From Mycobacterium bourgelatii (lineage in GTDB: Bacteria; Actinomycetota; Actinomycetes; Mycobacteriales; Mycobacteriaceae), in assembly GCF_010723575.1 (NCBI RefSeq), contig NZ_BLKZ01000001.1, positions 310,001 through 374,000 on the forward strand: 64,000 nt of DNA, given 5' to 3'. Shown piece by piece: positions 52,763-61,678 of this stretch. Every line of letters begins with the position of its first letter. Position 1 is the first letter of the stretch. The position numbers and the translations under genes were made by a program. The notes under the pieces are model-generated. The model was not told where the DNA came from and made no database searches. It worked only from the letters and a program-made list of their open reading frames with translations.

Positions 52763-55655
52763 GGTCTTGGCTGAACGCCAGCGTCCGATCCGCCGACTGG
52801 TCCTGCCTGGGCAGCACGGGGTTGCGGGCCGGTCGGCTTCGTACCCGCATCGGCCACCAGAACCAACGGCCCAGCAGGGCGGCGATCGCGGGCGTCATGA
52901 ACGCACGCACGATCAACGTGTCGAACAGCAGACCCAGGCCGATGGTGGTGCCCACCTGGCCGATCACCCGCAGGTCGCTGACGATCATCGATGCCATGGT
53001 GAACGCGAACACCAGGCCGGCGTTGGTCACGACTTTTCCGGTCCCGCCCATGGCGCGAATGATGCCCGTGTTGAGCCCCGCGTGAATTTCTTCCTTGAAC
53101 CGCGAAACCAACAACAGGTTGTAGTCAGAACCGACCGCCAAGAGGACGATCACCGACATCGCCAACACCATGTAGTGCAAGGGAATCGCCAGGATGTGCT
53201 GCCACAGCAGTACGGACAGCCCGAACGACGCGCCCAGCGACAGCGCGACCGTGCCCACGATCACCGCCGCCGCGACGAAGGCGCGGGTGAGGATCAGCAT
53301 GATGATGAAAATCAGGCAGAGCGAAGAGATTCCAGCGATCAACAAATCCCAGTTGGCGCCGTCGGAAATGTCTTTGAATACGGCCGCCGTGCCGCCCACG
53401 TAGATCTCGGCCGCCTCCAGCGGCGTGCCCTTGAGCGACTCCTCGGCCGCCGTGCGGATCGCGTCGATACTCGCGATGCCCTCGGCCGATTGGGGGTCCC
53501 CCCGATGCAGGATGATGAAGCGCGCCGCGGTTCCGTCGGGGGACAGGAAAGAGTTCATAGCGCGCTGAAAGTCCTTGTTCTTGAACACTTCCGGCGGCAG
53601 GTAGAACGAGTCGTCGTTCTTGGCGGCGTCGAACGCCTTGCCCATGGCGTTCGCGTTCTCGCTCATCTCGTCCATTTGGTCGTAGATGCCGGACATGGTG
53701 CTGTGCATCGTCAGCATCATGGTCTGCATGTTTTCCATCGAGTCGATCATCGGCGGGAACGTCGCGAGCATCTCCGGCATCAGCCGGTCCAGGTTCTTGA
53801 TGTCGCCGACCAGGGTGTTCAGCTTCTCGTCGACCTGATCCAGGCCATCCAGCGCATCAAAGATCGATCTGATCGACCAGCAGATCGGTATGTCGAAACA
53901 GTGCCTCTCCCAATAGAAATAGGCGCGAATCGGGCGCCATTGGTCGTCGAAATTGGCGATGTTGTCGCGCAGTTCGTTGGTGATCGCCTGCATCTCTTCG
54001 GTGTCGACGGTCATGCGGTGGGTGTTGTCGGCGAGTTGAGTCATCAAGCCGTACATCCGCTTCATGAGGATGATCGTCTTGCCCATCTCGTCTGCCTGCT
54101 TGAGCATGTCGTTCATCCGGTCGCGCTGGTACTTCATCGTCTGCACCTGGCCGGCGTTTTGCATGCTGATCTGGAACGGTATGGACGTGTGGTCCATGGC
54201 CATGCCGTCGGGCCGGGTGATCGCCTGCACCCGGGAGATGCCGGGCACCCGGAAGATGCCCTTGGCCAGCCTGTCCAAGATCAGGAAGTCGGCCGGGTTT
54301 CGCATGTCGTGGTCGGACTTGATCATCAAGATCTCGGGCTTCATCCGAGCCTGGGAGAAGTGCCGATCCGCGGCCGCAAACCCTTCGTTGGCGGGGATGC
54401 CGGTGGGCAGGTATTCGCGGTCGTTGTAGTTGACCTGGTATCCGGGCAGGGCGAGCAGGCCGACGAGCGCTACGGCGAGGGTGCACGCCAGCACCGGCAC
54501 CGGCCAGCGAACCACCACCGTGCCGACGCGTCGCCAGCCCCGGACCTTGAGCAGGCGCTTGGGATCGAAAAGCCCGAACCGGCTGCCGACCACCAGAACC
54601 GCCGGCCCCAGCGTCAGTGCAACCAGCACCGCGACGGTCATGCCCAGCGCACACGGGATACCCAAGGTCTCGAAGTAGGGCATCCGGGCGAACTTGAGAC
54701 AGAACGTCGCGCCGGCGATGGTCAACCCGGAGCCCAGGATGACGTGCGCGGTTCCCCGGTACATGGTGTAGAAGGCCGATTCGCGATCTTCGCCGGCCTG
54801 CCGGGCCTCCTGGTAGCGCCCGAAGATGAATATCCCGTAGTCGGTTCCGGCCGCGATCGCCAGCGAGGTGAGCAGGCTGACCGCAAAAGTGGAGAGCCCG
54901 AAAACCCCGAGATGACCCAACAGCGCGACGACCCCGCGCGCCGCGGTCAATTCGAAGCCGACGGTGAGCAGCAGCACGACAACGGTGATGACCGACCGGT
55001 AGACCGCCATCAACATCAGGAAGATCACGACGACCGTCGTTGCGGTGATCTTGATCATCGACTTGTCGCCGCTGTTGTGCATGTCTGAACTGAGCGCGGC
55101 CAGTCCGGTGACGTAAGTCTTGAGACCGGGCGGCGCCTGCGTCTCGGCGACGATCTTGCGGACCGCTTCGACGGATTCGTTGGCCAGCGGCTCGCCTTGG
55201 TTACCGGCAAGATTCAACTGGACGTAGACGGCTTTGCCGTCGTTGCTTTGGGCACCTGCGGCGGTGAGTGGGTCCCCCCAGAAATCCTGGACGCTCTGTA
55301 CGTGCTTGGTGTCGGCCCGCAGCTTGCGAACCAGAGTGTCGTAATACTTGTGCGCCGCGTCGCCCAGCGGTTCCTTGCTCTCCAAAATGAGCATCGCCGT
55401 GCTGTCGGTGTTTCCTTCCCGGAACTCCTCACCGATGGTCTTTATCGCCTCGAAGGACGGCGCATCGGAGGGGCTCAGCGAGACGGAACGTTCCTGTCCG
55501 ACGACCTCGAGGGATGGCACGAAAACACTCAGTGCAACGCAGACCGCGAGCCAACCCAGAATGATCGGCACCGCAAGCGCGTGGATGATCCTCGCGATGA
55601 GGGGTCTTTCGGTGTGGGTGCGCGTGTCGGGGTCGTTCGCGTAATGGACGGTCAC
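52758..55655 (-). CDS. mmpL4: RND-type transporter MmpL4
   Basis: This 965-residue protein, orthologous to Rv0450c (967 residues), has about 12 membrane helices, two large periplasmic loops and the GTDYGIFIFGRYQEAR motif. A long helical insert in the second loop (residues about 430-680) has repeated MDEM/ANAM segments. In M. tuberculosis MmpL4 with MmpS4 exports mycobactin and carboxymycobactin. The TAG stop lies within the right end of the IS element, so the final residues may have been changed. The start overlaps the mmpS4 stop. Confidence 0.95.
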   Translation of the reverse strand: MTVHYANDPDTRTHTERPLIARIIHALAVPIILGWLAVCVALSVFVPSLEVVGQERSVSLSPSDAPSFEAIKTIGEEFREGNTDSTAMLILESKEPLGDAAHKYYDTLVRKLRADTKHVQSVQDFWGDPLTAAGAQSNDGKAVYVQLNLAGNQGEPLANESVEAVRKIVAETQAPPGLKTYVTGLAALSSDMHNSGDKSMIKITATTVVVIFLMLMAVYRSVITVVVLLLTVGFELTAARGVVALLGHLGVFGLSTFAVSLLTSLAIAAGTDYGIFIFGRYQEARQAGEDRESAFYTMYRGTAHVILGSGLTIAGATFCLKFARMPYFETLGIPCALGMTVAVLVALTLGPAVLVVGSRFGLFDPKRLLKVRGWRRVGTVVVRWPVPVLACTLAVALVGLLALPGYQVNYNDREYLPTGIPANEGFAAADRHFSQARMKPEILMIKSDHDMRNPADFLILDRLAKGIFRVPGISRVQAITRPDGMAMDHTSIPFQISMQNAGQVQTMKYQRDRMNDMLKQADEMGKTIILMKRMYGLMTQLADNTHRMTVDTEEMQAITNELRDNIANFDDQWRPIRAYFYWERHCFDIPICWSIRSIFDALDGLDQVDEKLNTLVGDIKNLDRLMPEMLATFPPMIDSMENMQTMMLTMHSTMSGIYDQMDEMSENANAMGKAFDAAKNDDSFYLPPEVFKNKDFQRAMNSFLSPDGTAARFIILHRGDPQSAEGIASIDAIRTAAEESLKGTPLEAAEIYVGGTAAVFKDISDGANWDLLIAGISSLCLIFIIMLILTRAFVAAAVIVGTVALSLGASFGLSVLLWQHILAIPLHYMVLAMSVIVLLAVGSDYNLLLVSRFKEEIHAGLNTGIIRAMGGTGKVVTNAGLVFAFTMASMIVSDLRVIGQVGTTIGLGLLFDTLIVRAFMTPAIAALLGRWFWWPMRVRSRPARNPVLPRQDQSADRTLAFSQDR

Positions 55656-56086
55656 GCGGATTTCACCAGACAGTACGTATAAGCGTTGGTCTGGTTGGAA
55701 ATTCGCTCGGCCTTGACGACCCCATCCACGATGATCCGGCAGCCGATGCTGTTGCTATTGCCTTGCGCGACAATGTTTCCCATCACAGCCGCCAAGTTCG
55801 TCGTCACGTGCAGCGACCAAGGCAGCACGGCATCCTCGATTTGGACCGGGTCGGAGTTCACATCGAAGTAGCTGATGTCGGCCACCGTGCCGGGCGGGCC
55901 GAAGACTTCGTAGGTCAGCTCTTTGGGATTGAAGGGCTTCGCGCCTTCAAGGTTGCTGTCGGCGTACGACGGGCGCTGCTCCGAACCGAAGAAGCCACGG
56001 ACCCGGTTCACAGTGAACCCCCCGACGATTACTACCGCCAGGATCACCAGTGGGATCCACGTCCGCGACAGCACCTTGAATAACAC
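55652..56086 (-). CDS. mmpS4: Membrane protein MmpS4
   Basis: The protein has 144 residues. One N-terminal helix (about 10-28) is followed by the MmpS domain: LTYEVFGPPGTVADISYFD, then LPWSLHVTTNLAAVMG and a C-terminal disulfide-type pair GCRIIVDGVV...YCLVKSA. It is the partner of MmpL4 in siderophore export. Overlap of four bases with mmpL4 supports coupled translation. Orthologue of Rv0451c. Confidence 0.94.
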   Translation of the reverse strand: MLFKVLSRTWIPLVILAVVIVGGFTVNRVRGFFGSEQRPSYADSNLEGAKPFNPKELTYEVFGPPGTVADISYFDVNSDPVQIEDAVLPWSLHVTTNLAAVMGNIVAQGNSNSIGCRIIVDGVVKAERISNQTNAYTYCLVKSA

Positions 56087-56248
56087 AAGCTCCCTACCGG
56101 TTCGCGTTGCTAGGCCCTTTTAGGGGCGGACGATACCCGCCCTTCAGTTGCCCTCATGGGCCATGTCCATCTTCAGATCGCCGGGCTGCGCTGAACCGTT
56201 ACCCGAGGGTCGCCCTGGGTCGCGTAAAGCCGTCTACGCCGTCCTAGC

Positions 56249-56267
56249 ACAGCCAAGGCTTGCCTAA
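56249..56267 (-). promoter_or_regulatory. Candidate IdeR box upstream of mmpS4
   Basis: Read on the minus strand, TTAGGCAAGCCTTGGCTGT resembles the IdeR consensus TTAGGTTAGGCTAACCTAA at 11 of 19 positions. It lies 163 bases upstream of the mmpS4 start. In M. tuberculosis mmpS4 is IdeR- and iron-regulated, which supports the call. Confidence 0.5.
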
Positions 56268-56319
56268 GTAAATCATGGCGATAGGCGGGGTCGGCACTCC
56301 TTTCGCCGCACTGACTATG

Positions 56320-56414
56320 TAACGCATATCACGTGCGTAACGGCACGCTACTCGACCCGTCAACCCCCTGCAAATCACGTCATGTGCGTTATACAAATCA
56401 CACGATGTGCGTTA
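56320..56414. promoter_or_regulatory. Three related operator-like sites before the TetR gene
   Basis: Two direct copies AAATCACGTCATGTGCGTTA (56372-56391) and AAATCACACGATGTGCGTTA (56395-56414) are spaced 23 bases apart. A third site, TAACGCATATCACGTGCG (from 56320), matches their reverse complement. They sit 11-100 bases upstream of the TetR start, inside the 338-base divergent interval, and are likely its autoregulatory operators. Confidence 0.65.
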
Positions 56415-56424
56415 ATCTCCCCGG

Positions 56425-57099
56425 GTGGCGCAACTCACCTTCCGGCGGGCTCGTACGGAGGAGAACAAGCGCCAGCGGGCCGCGGCGCTGATGGAAGCGG
56501 CGCGGTCGCTGGCCCTAGAGACCGGCGTGGCGTCGGTGACGTTGACCGCGGTCGCGAGTCGCGCCGGGATTCACTATTCGGCGGTGCGCCGGTACTTCAC
56601 ATCGCACAAAGAGGTCCTGCTTCACCTCGCGGCCGAAGGCTGGGTTCGGTGGTCGAAGACCGTGTGCGAGAGCTTGAGCGAACCCGGCCCGATGTCGCAA
56701 CGACGGGTGGCCGCGGCGCTGGCCGATGGGCTGGCCGCCGATCCGCTGTTCTGCGATCTGCTGGCGAATCTTCATCTGCACCTCGAGCACGAGGTGGATG
56801 TCGACCGGGTTCTGGAGGTCAAGCGCACCAGTACCGCCGCGGTGATCGCCCTGGCGGACGCGATCGAGAACGCTCTGCCCGAGTTGGGGCGGTCGGGGGC
56901 GTTCGACATCCTGCTGGCCGCCTTTTCGCTGGCGGCGACGCTGTGGCAGATCGCCAACCCTCCGGAGCGGCTGAACGATGCCTACGCCGAGGAACCCGAA
57001 GTCGTGCCGCCGGGTTGGAACCGGGACTTCGCTTCATCTTTGACCCGTTTGCTCACCGCTACCTGCAGCGGCCTGGTGATGGATCGCCATGAGCAATAA
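56425..57099 (+). CDS. TetR-family regulator of the mmpS/mmpL locus (Rv0452-like)
   Basis: The protein has 224 residues from GTG 56425. Helix-turn-helix at about 32-60 (TLTAVASRAGIHYSAVRRYF). The C-terminal half has a helical ligand pocket with VLEVKRTSTAAVIALADAI. It sits between mmpS4-mmpL4 and a second mmpS-mmpL pair, as Rv0452 does beside mmpS4 in M. tuberculosis. With the adjacent three-site operator region, it probably represses one or both transporter operons. Confidence 0.88.
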   Translation: MAQLTFRRARTEENKRQRAAALMEAARSLALETGVASVTLTAVASRAGIHYSAVRRYFTSHKEVLLHLAAEGWVRWSKTVCESLSEPGPMSQRRVAAALADGLAADPLFCDLLANLHLHLEHEVDVDRVLEVKRTSTAAVIALADAIENALPELGRSGAFDILLAAFSLAATLWQIANPPERLNDAYAEEPEVVPPGWNRDFASSLTRLLTATCSGLVMDRHEQ

Positions 57100-57123
57100 C
57101 GAGGTTGTGGTGCGTGGGGCTGG

Positions 57124-57145
57124 TGCGCTTAAGATACTTAGCGCA
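57124..57145. promoter_or_regulatory. Inverted repeat upstream of second mmpS
   Basis: Arms TGCGCT (57124-57129) and AGCGCA (57140-57145) flank a 10-base AT-rich spacer. It lies in the 123-base gap between the TetR gene and mmpS, so it may be a separate promoter/operator for the transporter pair. Its sequence differs from the operators at 56320-56414. Confidence 0.42.
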
Positions 57146-57222
57146 GCAAAGCATTGGGCGGGATTCGTCATTTCGGACTCGAACTGGTGGTCTCGCGTAC
57201 CTACGGGCGGGAGGTGATTGGG

Positions 57223-57669
57223 ATGCCGAAAATTCCCGTTGCCAGCGCCTTTAAGAGACTGTGGATCGCGGTCGTCGTGGTGATGGTGATCGCCGTCGCG
57301 GGGTTCTGCGTGCTTCGGTTACGAAGCTACTTCGGCGAGCACGACGACCGCCCGATCACCAGCGGCGCCGCCGACGAGATCAAGCCGTTCAATCCCAAGA
57401 AAGTCGTTTACGAGGTGTACGGCCCGCCGGGCAGCATCGCGAACATCAATTACCTCGACATCAACGCGCAACCGCAGAAGGTCAGCAACGTGCCGTTGCC
57501 CTGGACGCTGTCCGTTGTCACGACGTTGCCCTCGGTGAGCGTCAACGTGATCGCCCAGGTGGATGCCGACCAGGTCGGTTGCCGAATCATCGTGAACGAC
57601 GAAGTCAAAGCTGAAAGGTCGGTCAGCGGAGTGAACGCACAAACGTTCTGCATTGTGAAGTCCGCATGA
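57223..57669 (+). CDS. MmpS-family membrane protein (second copy)
   Basis: The protein has 148 residues from ATG 57223, which has a GGGAGGTGATT ribosome-binding site; the open frame to 57154 adds an unlikely extension. A membrane helix at about 13-33 is followed by the MmpS domain: VVYEVYGPPGSIANINYLD, LPWTLSVVTTLPSVS and the GCRIIVNDEV...FCIVKSA cysteine pair. It is clearly similar to MmpS4 but opposite in strand. The stop overlaps the mmpL start. Confidence 0.92.
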   Translation: MPKIPVASAFKRLWIAVVVVMVIAVAGFCVLRLRSYFGEHDDRPITSGAADEIKPFNPKKVVYEVYGPPGSIANINYLDINAQPQKVSNVPLPWTLSVVTTLPSVSVNVIAQVDADQVGCRIIVNDEVKAERSVSGVNAQTFCIVKSA

Positions 57670-60638
57670 CTACCACCCAGGCCGGTCCTCCTCCGGCGCC
57701 GAACCCACCAGCAGACCTCCCCACGAGTCCGCGGTTCGCCCACGCGGTGTACAAGTTCGCCGGGCTGATTCTCGTCGGCTGGGTTGTCCTCGTCGTCGTC
57801 CTCAGTGTCTTCGTCCCCTCTCTGGACATCGTCGGCAAGCAACACACGGTGTCGATGAGCCCCAAAGAAGCGGCGTCGATGCAGGCGATGATGCGCGTCG
57901 GCAAGGTGTTCAACGAATTCGAGTCCGACAGCGCGGTGATGATCGTGCTCGAGGGGGACACGCCGCTCGGTGACGACGCCCACAACTACTACGACGCGCT
58001 GGTCAAGAAGCTGGAGGCCGACCGCGCGCACGTCGAGCACGTCCAGGACTTCTGGGGCGATCCGCTGACCGCGGCGGGCTCGCAAAGCAATGACGGCAAA
58101 GCCGCCTACGTGCAGGTCTACCTGGTCGGCAACCAGGGCGAGACCAAGGCCAACGAATCCGTCAAAGCGGTCCGTGAGCTCGTGGACGAAACTCACCCGC
58201 CTGCGGGGCTGCACGTCTACGTGACGGGTGCCGCCGCGCTCAACGCCGACCAGTCCTCGGCCGGCGAGAAGGGCGTCGCCAAGGTCACGATGATCACCTT
58301 CGTAGTGATCATCGTGATGCTGCTGTGGGTCTACCGGTCCATCGTCACGGTGTTCATCACGCTGATCTTGGTGATCCTCGAGCTGCTCGCGGCTCGCCAG
58401 GTCGTATCCCTGCTGGCCTACAACAACATCATCGGTCTGTCGACGTTCGCGGTAAATCTGCTGGTGTTGATGGCAATTGCGGCGGGGACCGACTACGCGA
58501 TCTTCGTCCTCGGCCGCTATCAGGAGGCGCGCTCGGCGGGGGAGGACCGGGAGCAGGCCTTCTACACGATGTTCCACGGGACCGCGCATGTGGTGCTGGG
58601 CTCTGGCCTGACGATTGCCGGCGCAATGTACTGCCTTAGCTTCACCCGGTTGCCGTACTTCCAGTCCCTGGGCGTGCCCTGCGCGGTCGGGATGCTGGTC
58701 GCTGTCGCCGCCGCGCTCACCCTCGGTCCGGCGATATTGGCGGTGGGCAGCCGCAGTCGCTTCCACCTGTTCGACCCCAAGCGCGCGATGCGTACCCGGG
58801 GTTGGCGACGAATCGGCACGGCCATCGTGCGCTGGCCCGGCCCGATTCTGGCGGTCGCGGTAGGGATTGCGCTGGTCGGACTGCTGGCGCTGCCCGGCTA
58901 CAAGACGAAGTACGACAGCCGTCCGTACCTGCCCGGATATACCAAGGCGAATGTGGGATACGACGCGGCCGAGCGGCACTTCTCCACGGCCCGGATGAAT
59001 CCGGAATTGCTGTTGGTCGAAACAGACCACGACATGCGCAATCCCGCGGACATGTTGGTGATCGACCGCATCGCCAAGGGCGTTTTTCACCTGCCCGGAA
59101 TCGCGCGTGTTCAGGCCATTACCAGACCGCTGGGCAGGCCGATCGAACATACGTCGATTCCATTTCAGATCAGCATGCAGAACACCACCCAGGTGGAGAA
59201 TCAGCAGTACATGCATAAACGCATGGACGACATGCTTCGTCAGGCCGATGCGATGCAGCAGTCGATCGACACCATGCAGCGGATGTACAACATCACTTCG
59301 CAAATGGCGGCCGTCACCCACACCATGGACGGCCTGACCAATGAGATGAACGACATCACCGCGAAGTTGCGGGACGAAATCGCCAACTTCGACGACTTCT
59401 TCCGGCCGATTCGCGCGTATTTCTACTGGGACAAGCACTGCTACGACATCCCGGTCTGCTACACGTTGCGCTCGCTCTTCGACGCCCTCGACGGCATTGA
59501 CCAGCTCAGCGAGAAGATCGATCAGTTAGCTGGTCAAATCGACAAGCTCGACATGCTGCTGCCGCAGATGCTGGCGCAGATGCCGCCCATGATCGACACC
59601 ATGAAGACGATGAAGCAGATGATGCTGACAATGCACAGCTCGATGTCGTCTCTGTATGACCAGATGGACGAAATGAGCCAGAATGCAACGGCGATGGGGC
59701 AGGCATTCGACGCGTCCAGGAACGACGATTCGTTCTATATCCCGCCGGAGGTCTTCGATAACCCCGACTTCAAGCGGGGATTGAAAATGTTCCTGTCACC
59801 CGACGGGCACGCGGTCCGGTTCATCATTTCTCACGAGGGTGATCCCGCGACTCCCGAAGGTATTTCGCACGTCGATCCCATCAAGAATGCGGCGAAGGAA
59901 GCCATCAAGGGGACCCCGTTAGAGGGTGCGAAAATATATCTCGGCGGCACCGCAGCGGTCTACAAAGACATGCGCGACGGATCGAAGTATGACCTGATGA
60001 TCGCCGGCATATCCGCGGCCAGCCTGATTTTGATCATCATGCTGATCATCACCCGCAGTCTGGTTGCGGCGATCACCATTGTGGGCACCGTGCTGCTGTC
60101 CTTGGGTGCGTCGTTCGGGCTCTCCGTGCTGGTGTGGCAGGACATCATCGGCTTTGAACTGCACTGGATGGTGCTGGCGATGTCGGTCATCCTGCTGTTG
60201 GCGGTGGGATCCGACTACAACCTGCTACTGGTTTCGCGTTTCAAAGAGGAAATCCACGCCGGCCTCAAGACCGGAATTATTCGCTCGATGGCGGGCACGG
60301 GCGCGGTGGTGACGTCTGCGGGTCTGGTATTCGCCGCCACCATGGCCTCGTTCATATTCAGTGACCTCAAGGTCATGGGGCAGGTCGGCACCACCATCGC
60401 GCTGGGTCTGTTGTTCGACACGCTGATCGTGCGGTCGTTCATGATGCCGTCGGTGGCGGCGCTGATGGGGCGCTGGTTCTGGTGGCCGACCCTGGTGCGC
60501 ACGCGACCGGCCAGTCAGATGCTCCGGCCATACGGGCCGCGGCCCGCGGTTCGGGCGCTACTGGAGCCGCCGACGACGGAGCAGTCGTCCGATACCGCGG
60601 ACACCGATCGGTTCCGGGTGGCCCAGCCGCACTACTGA
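57666..60638 (+). CDS. MmpL-family RND transporter (second copy)
   Basis: The protein has 990 residues. It has the GTDYAIFVLGRYQEAR motif, about 12 helices, and the same long second-loop helical insert as MmpL4 (ATGYxxWD-like YFYWDKHCYDIP, MDEMSQNATAMG). Similarity to MmpL4 is high along its length. It is probably a siderophore or lipid exporter with the adjacent MmpS. In M. tuberculosis PPE11 (Rv0453) occupies this place as I recall. The C-terminal tail is about 40 residues and polar. Confidence 0.93.
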   Translation: MTTTQAGPPPAPNPPADLPTSPRFAHAVYKFAGLILVGWVVLVVVLSVFVPSLDIVGKQHTVSMSPKEAASMQAMMRVGKVFNEFESDSAVMIVLEGDTPLGDDAHNYYDALVKKLEADRAHVEHVQDFWGDPLTAAGSQSNDGKAAYVQVYLVGNQGETKANESVKAVRELVDETHPPAGLHVYVTGAAALNADQSSAGEKGVAKVTMITFVVIIVMLLWVYRSIVTVFITLILVILELLAARQVVSLLAYNNIIGLSTFAVNLLVLMAIAAGTDYAIFVLGRYQEARSAGEDREQAFYTMFHGTAHVVLGSGLTIAGAMYCLSFTRLPYFQSLGVPCAVGMLVAVAAALTLGPAILAVGSRSRFHLFDPKRAMRTRGWRRIGTAIVRWPGPILAVAVGIALVGLLALPGYKTKYDSRPYLPGYTKANVGYDAAERHFSTARMNPELLLVETDHDMRNPADMLVIDRIAKGVFHLPGIARVQAITRPLGRPIEHTSIPFQISMQNTTQVENQQYMHKRMDDMLRQADAMQQSIDTMQRMYNITSQMAAVTHTMDGLTNEMNDITAKLRDEIANFDDFFRPIRAYFYWDKHCYDIPVCYTLRSLFDALDGIDQLSEKIDQLAGQIDKLDMLLPQMLAQMPPMIDTMKTMKQMMLTMHSSMSSLYDQMDEMSQNATAMGQAFDASRNDDSFYIPPEVFDNPDFKRGLKMFLSPDGHAVRFIISHEGDPATPEGISHVDPIKNAAKEAIKGTPLEGAKIYLGGTAAVYKDMRDGSKYDLMIAGISAASLILIIMLIITRSLVAAITIVGTVLLSLGASFGLSVLVWQDIIGFELHWMVLAMSVILLLAVGSDYNLLLVSRFKEEIHAGLKTGIIRSMAGTGAVVTSAGLVFAATMASFIFSDLKVMGQVGTTIALGLLFDTLIVRSFMMPSVAALMGRWFWWPTLVRTRPASQMLRPYGPRPAVRALLEPPTTEQSSDTADTDRFRVAQPHY

Positions 60639-60692
60639 AGCTAGGGACCTTTTCCGCTACCCGGGCCGGCATCGAATTCCTAACCTTCTTCT

Positions 60693-61172
60693 ATGGCGCC
60701 CCTACGGAGGTGGTTTCGGTCCGCTACCGGGGGCTGGGACCTGATCACCAAGGTCCGGCACCGAACCATTTTTGTGGCCGCCGGTCTAGCGGTTGCTCTC
60801 GGCTTGGGCCTGCTGCTGCTTCCGGCCGGGGACGCCCATGTCCATGGCGGGCCAGTGCCGGCTGCGGTCCAGACGCACGCTGCCGGTATGCCCCTGCCTC
60901 CGCTCATTTCTTATGGAGCCATCGCGTATGCCCCAACCGGCCAGTCGGGGAAAGCGTGGCGACAGCCAAGCCCGGCCCGGGCCGCACAGCTGGCATTGCG
61001 GCAGTGCGGCGTCAAGGAATGCGCCGTGCTCAGCAGGTTCACCTACTGCGGCGCGGTCGCCCACGACGGCGCGAGGTACCAAGGCGGAGCGGGCATGACT
61101 CGTAGCGCTGCCGAAGCGGATGCCATTCACCAGCTCGCCGGCGGCTGGATTGTCAATTGGGTGTGCAATTGA
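60693..61172 (+). CDS. DUF4189 protein
   Basis: The protein has 159 residues. A membrane/signal segment is near residues 25-46 (TIFVAAGLAVALGLGLLLLP). The DUF4189 domain (about 72-158) has SYGAIAYAPTGQSGKAW, then cysteines in QCGVKECAVL, TYCGAVA and a terminal WVCN, likely two disulfides. These small exported proteins have no known function. It is separated from mmpL by 54 bases on the same strand and may be co-transcribed. Confidence 0.85.
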   Translation: MAPLRRWFRSATGGWDLITKVRHRTIFVAAGLAVALGLGLLLLPAGDAHVHGGPVPAAVQTHAAGMPLPPLISYGAIAYAPTGQSGKAWRQPSPARAAQLALRQCGVKECAVLSRFTYCGAVAHDGARYQGGAGMTRSAAEADAIHQLAGGWIVNWVCN

Positions 61173-61204
61173 ACCGCATCAGTAACGGTCCTTGGTGACG
61201 TTGC

Positions 61205-61525
61205 TTAGAGGGCGACGACGTCCCGCATGATGTCACTGAGCTCGGCAACCGGCGCCCCGCAGGTCAAGCAGGACGTCTCGGCATGGCGCCGCATCCGGCT
61301 GACGTGGCAGAGGACCTCGGCCTCGGCGCGCCATAGGCACGCAATGCACAGGATTTCGATAACGTTGCCAAACGGGTCGAGCTGCGGGTGGTTGCACCGG
61401 TCGACGGCGTGCAGGCTGACGATGTACGTCGCTTGATTGGTGCAGCCGGATTCTGATTGGCACGTGACCCCGTGCCAATCGAGGGCGACCAGCGTGTCTG
61501 GTATCCCGCCTGTCGTTTGGCTCAT
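61205..61525 (-). CDS. Cysteine-rich, zinc-ribbon-like hypothetical protein
   Basis: The protein has 106 residues from ATG 61525; the upstream frame extension to 61633 is less likely. It carries CQSESGC, CIACLW and a CLTCG near the end, a pattern consistent with a small zinc ribbon. Histidines (HAVDRCNHPQLD) lie between. No family is recognised. It stands between DUF4189 and the Rv0455c-like gene. Confidence 0.6.
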   Translation of the reverse strand: MSQTTGGIPDTLVALDWHGVTCQSESGCTNQATYIVSLHAVDRCNHPQLDPFGNVIEILCIACLWRAEAEVLCHVSRMRRHAETSCLTCGAPVAELSDIMRDVVAL

Positions 61526-61678
61526 GCGACAACCTCCGGCTCCCGGACCACAGTCGCACCCCACGCGTGCATATCCACTGGGTACACGGTTGGCCGGGGC
61601 TTCATTATTGTTACCTTTTGCCTGCCCTGGCAAGACCCAGCGGCGCGTCGCCGTTAACCTGACAGCGAAATTGTCTGG

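Noticed and set aside
51831..55088. Plus-strand frame of 1085 codons over the IS element and mmpL4
   Set aside because: It is a shadow of mmpL4 and the transposase; composition is arginine/histidine-rich and it lacks any recognised motif.
56120..56141. GGGCGG...CCGCCC hairpin as an mmpS4 leader element
   Set aside because: It is short, imperfect and has no run of T or conserved riboswitch sequence; such GC-rich hairpins are common in this genome.
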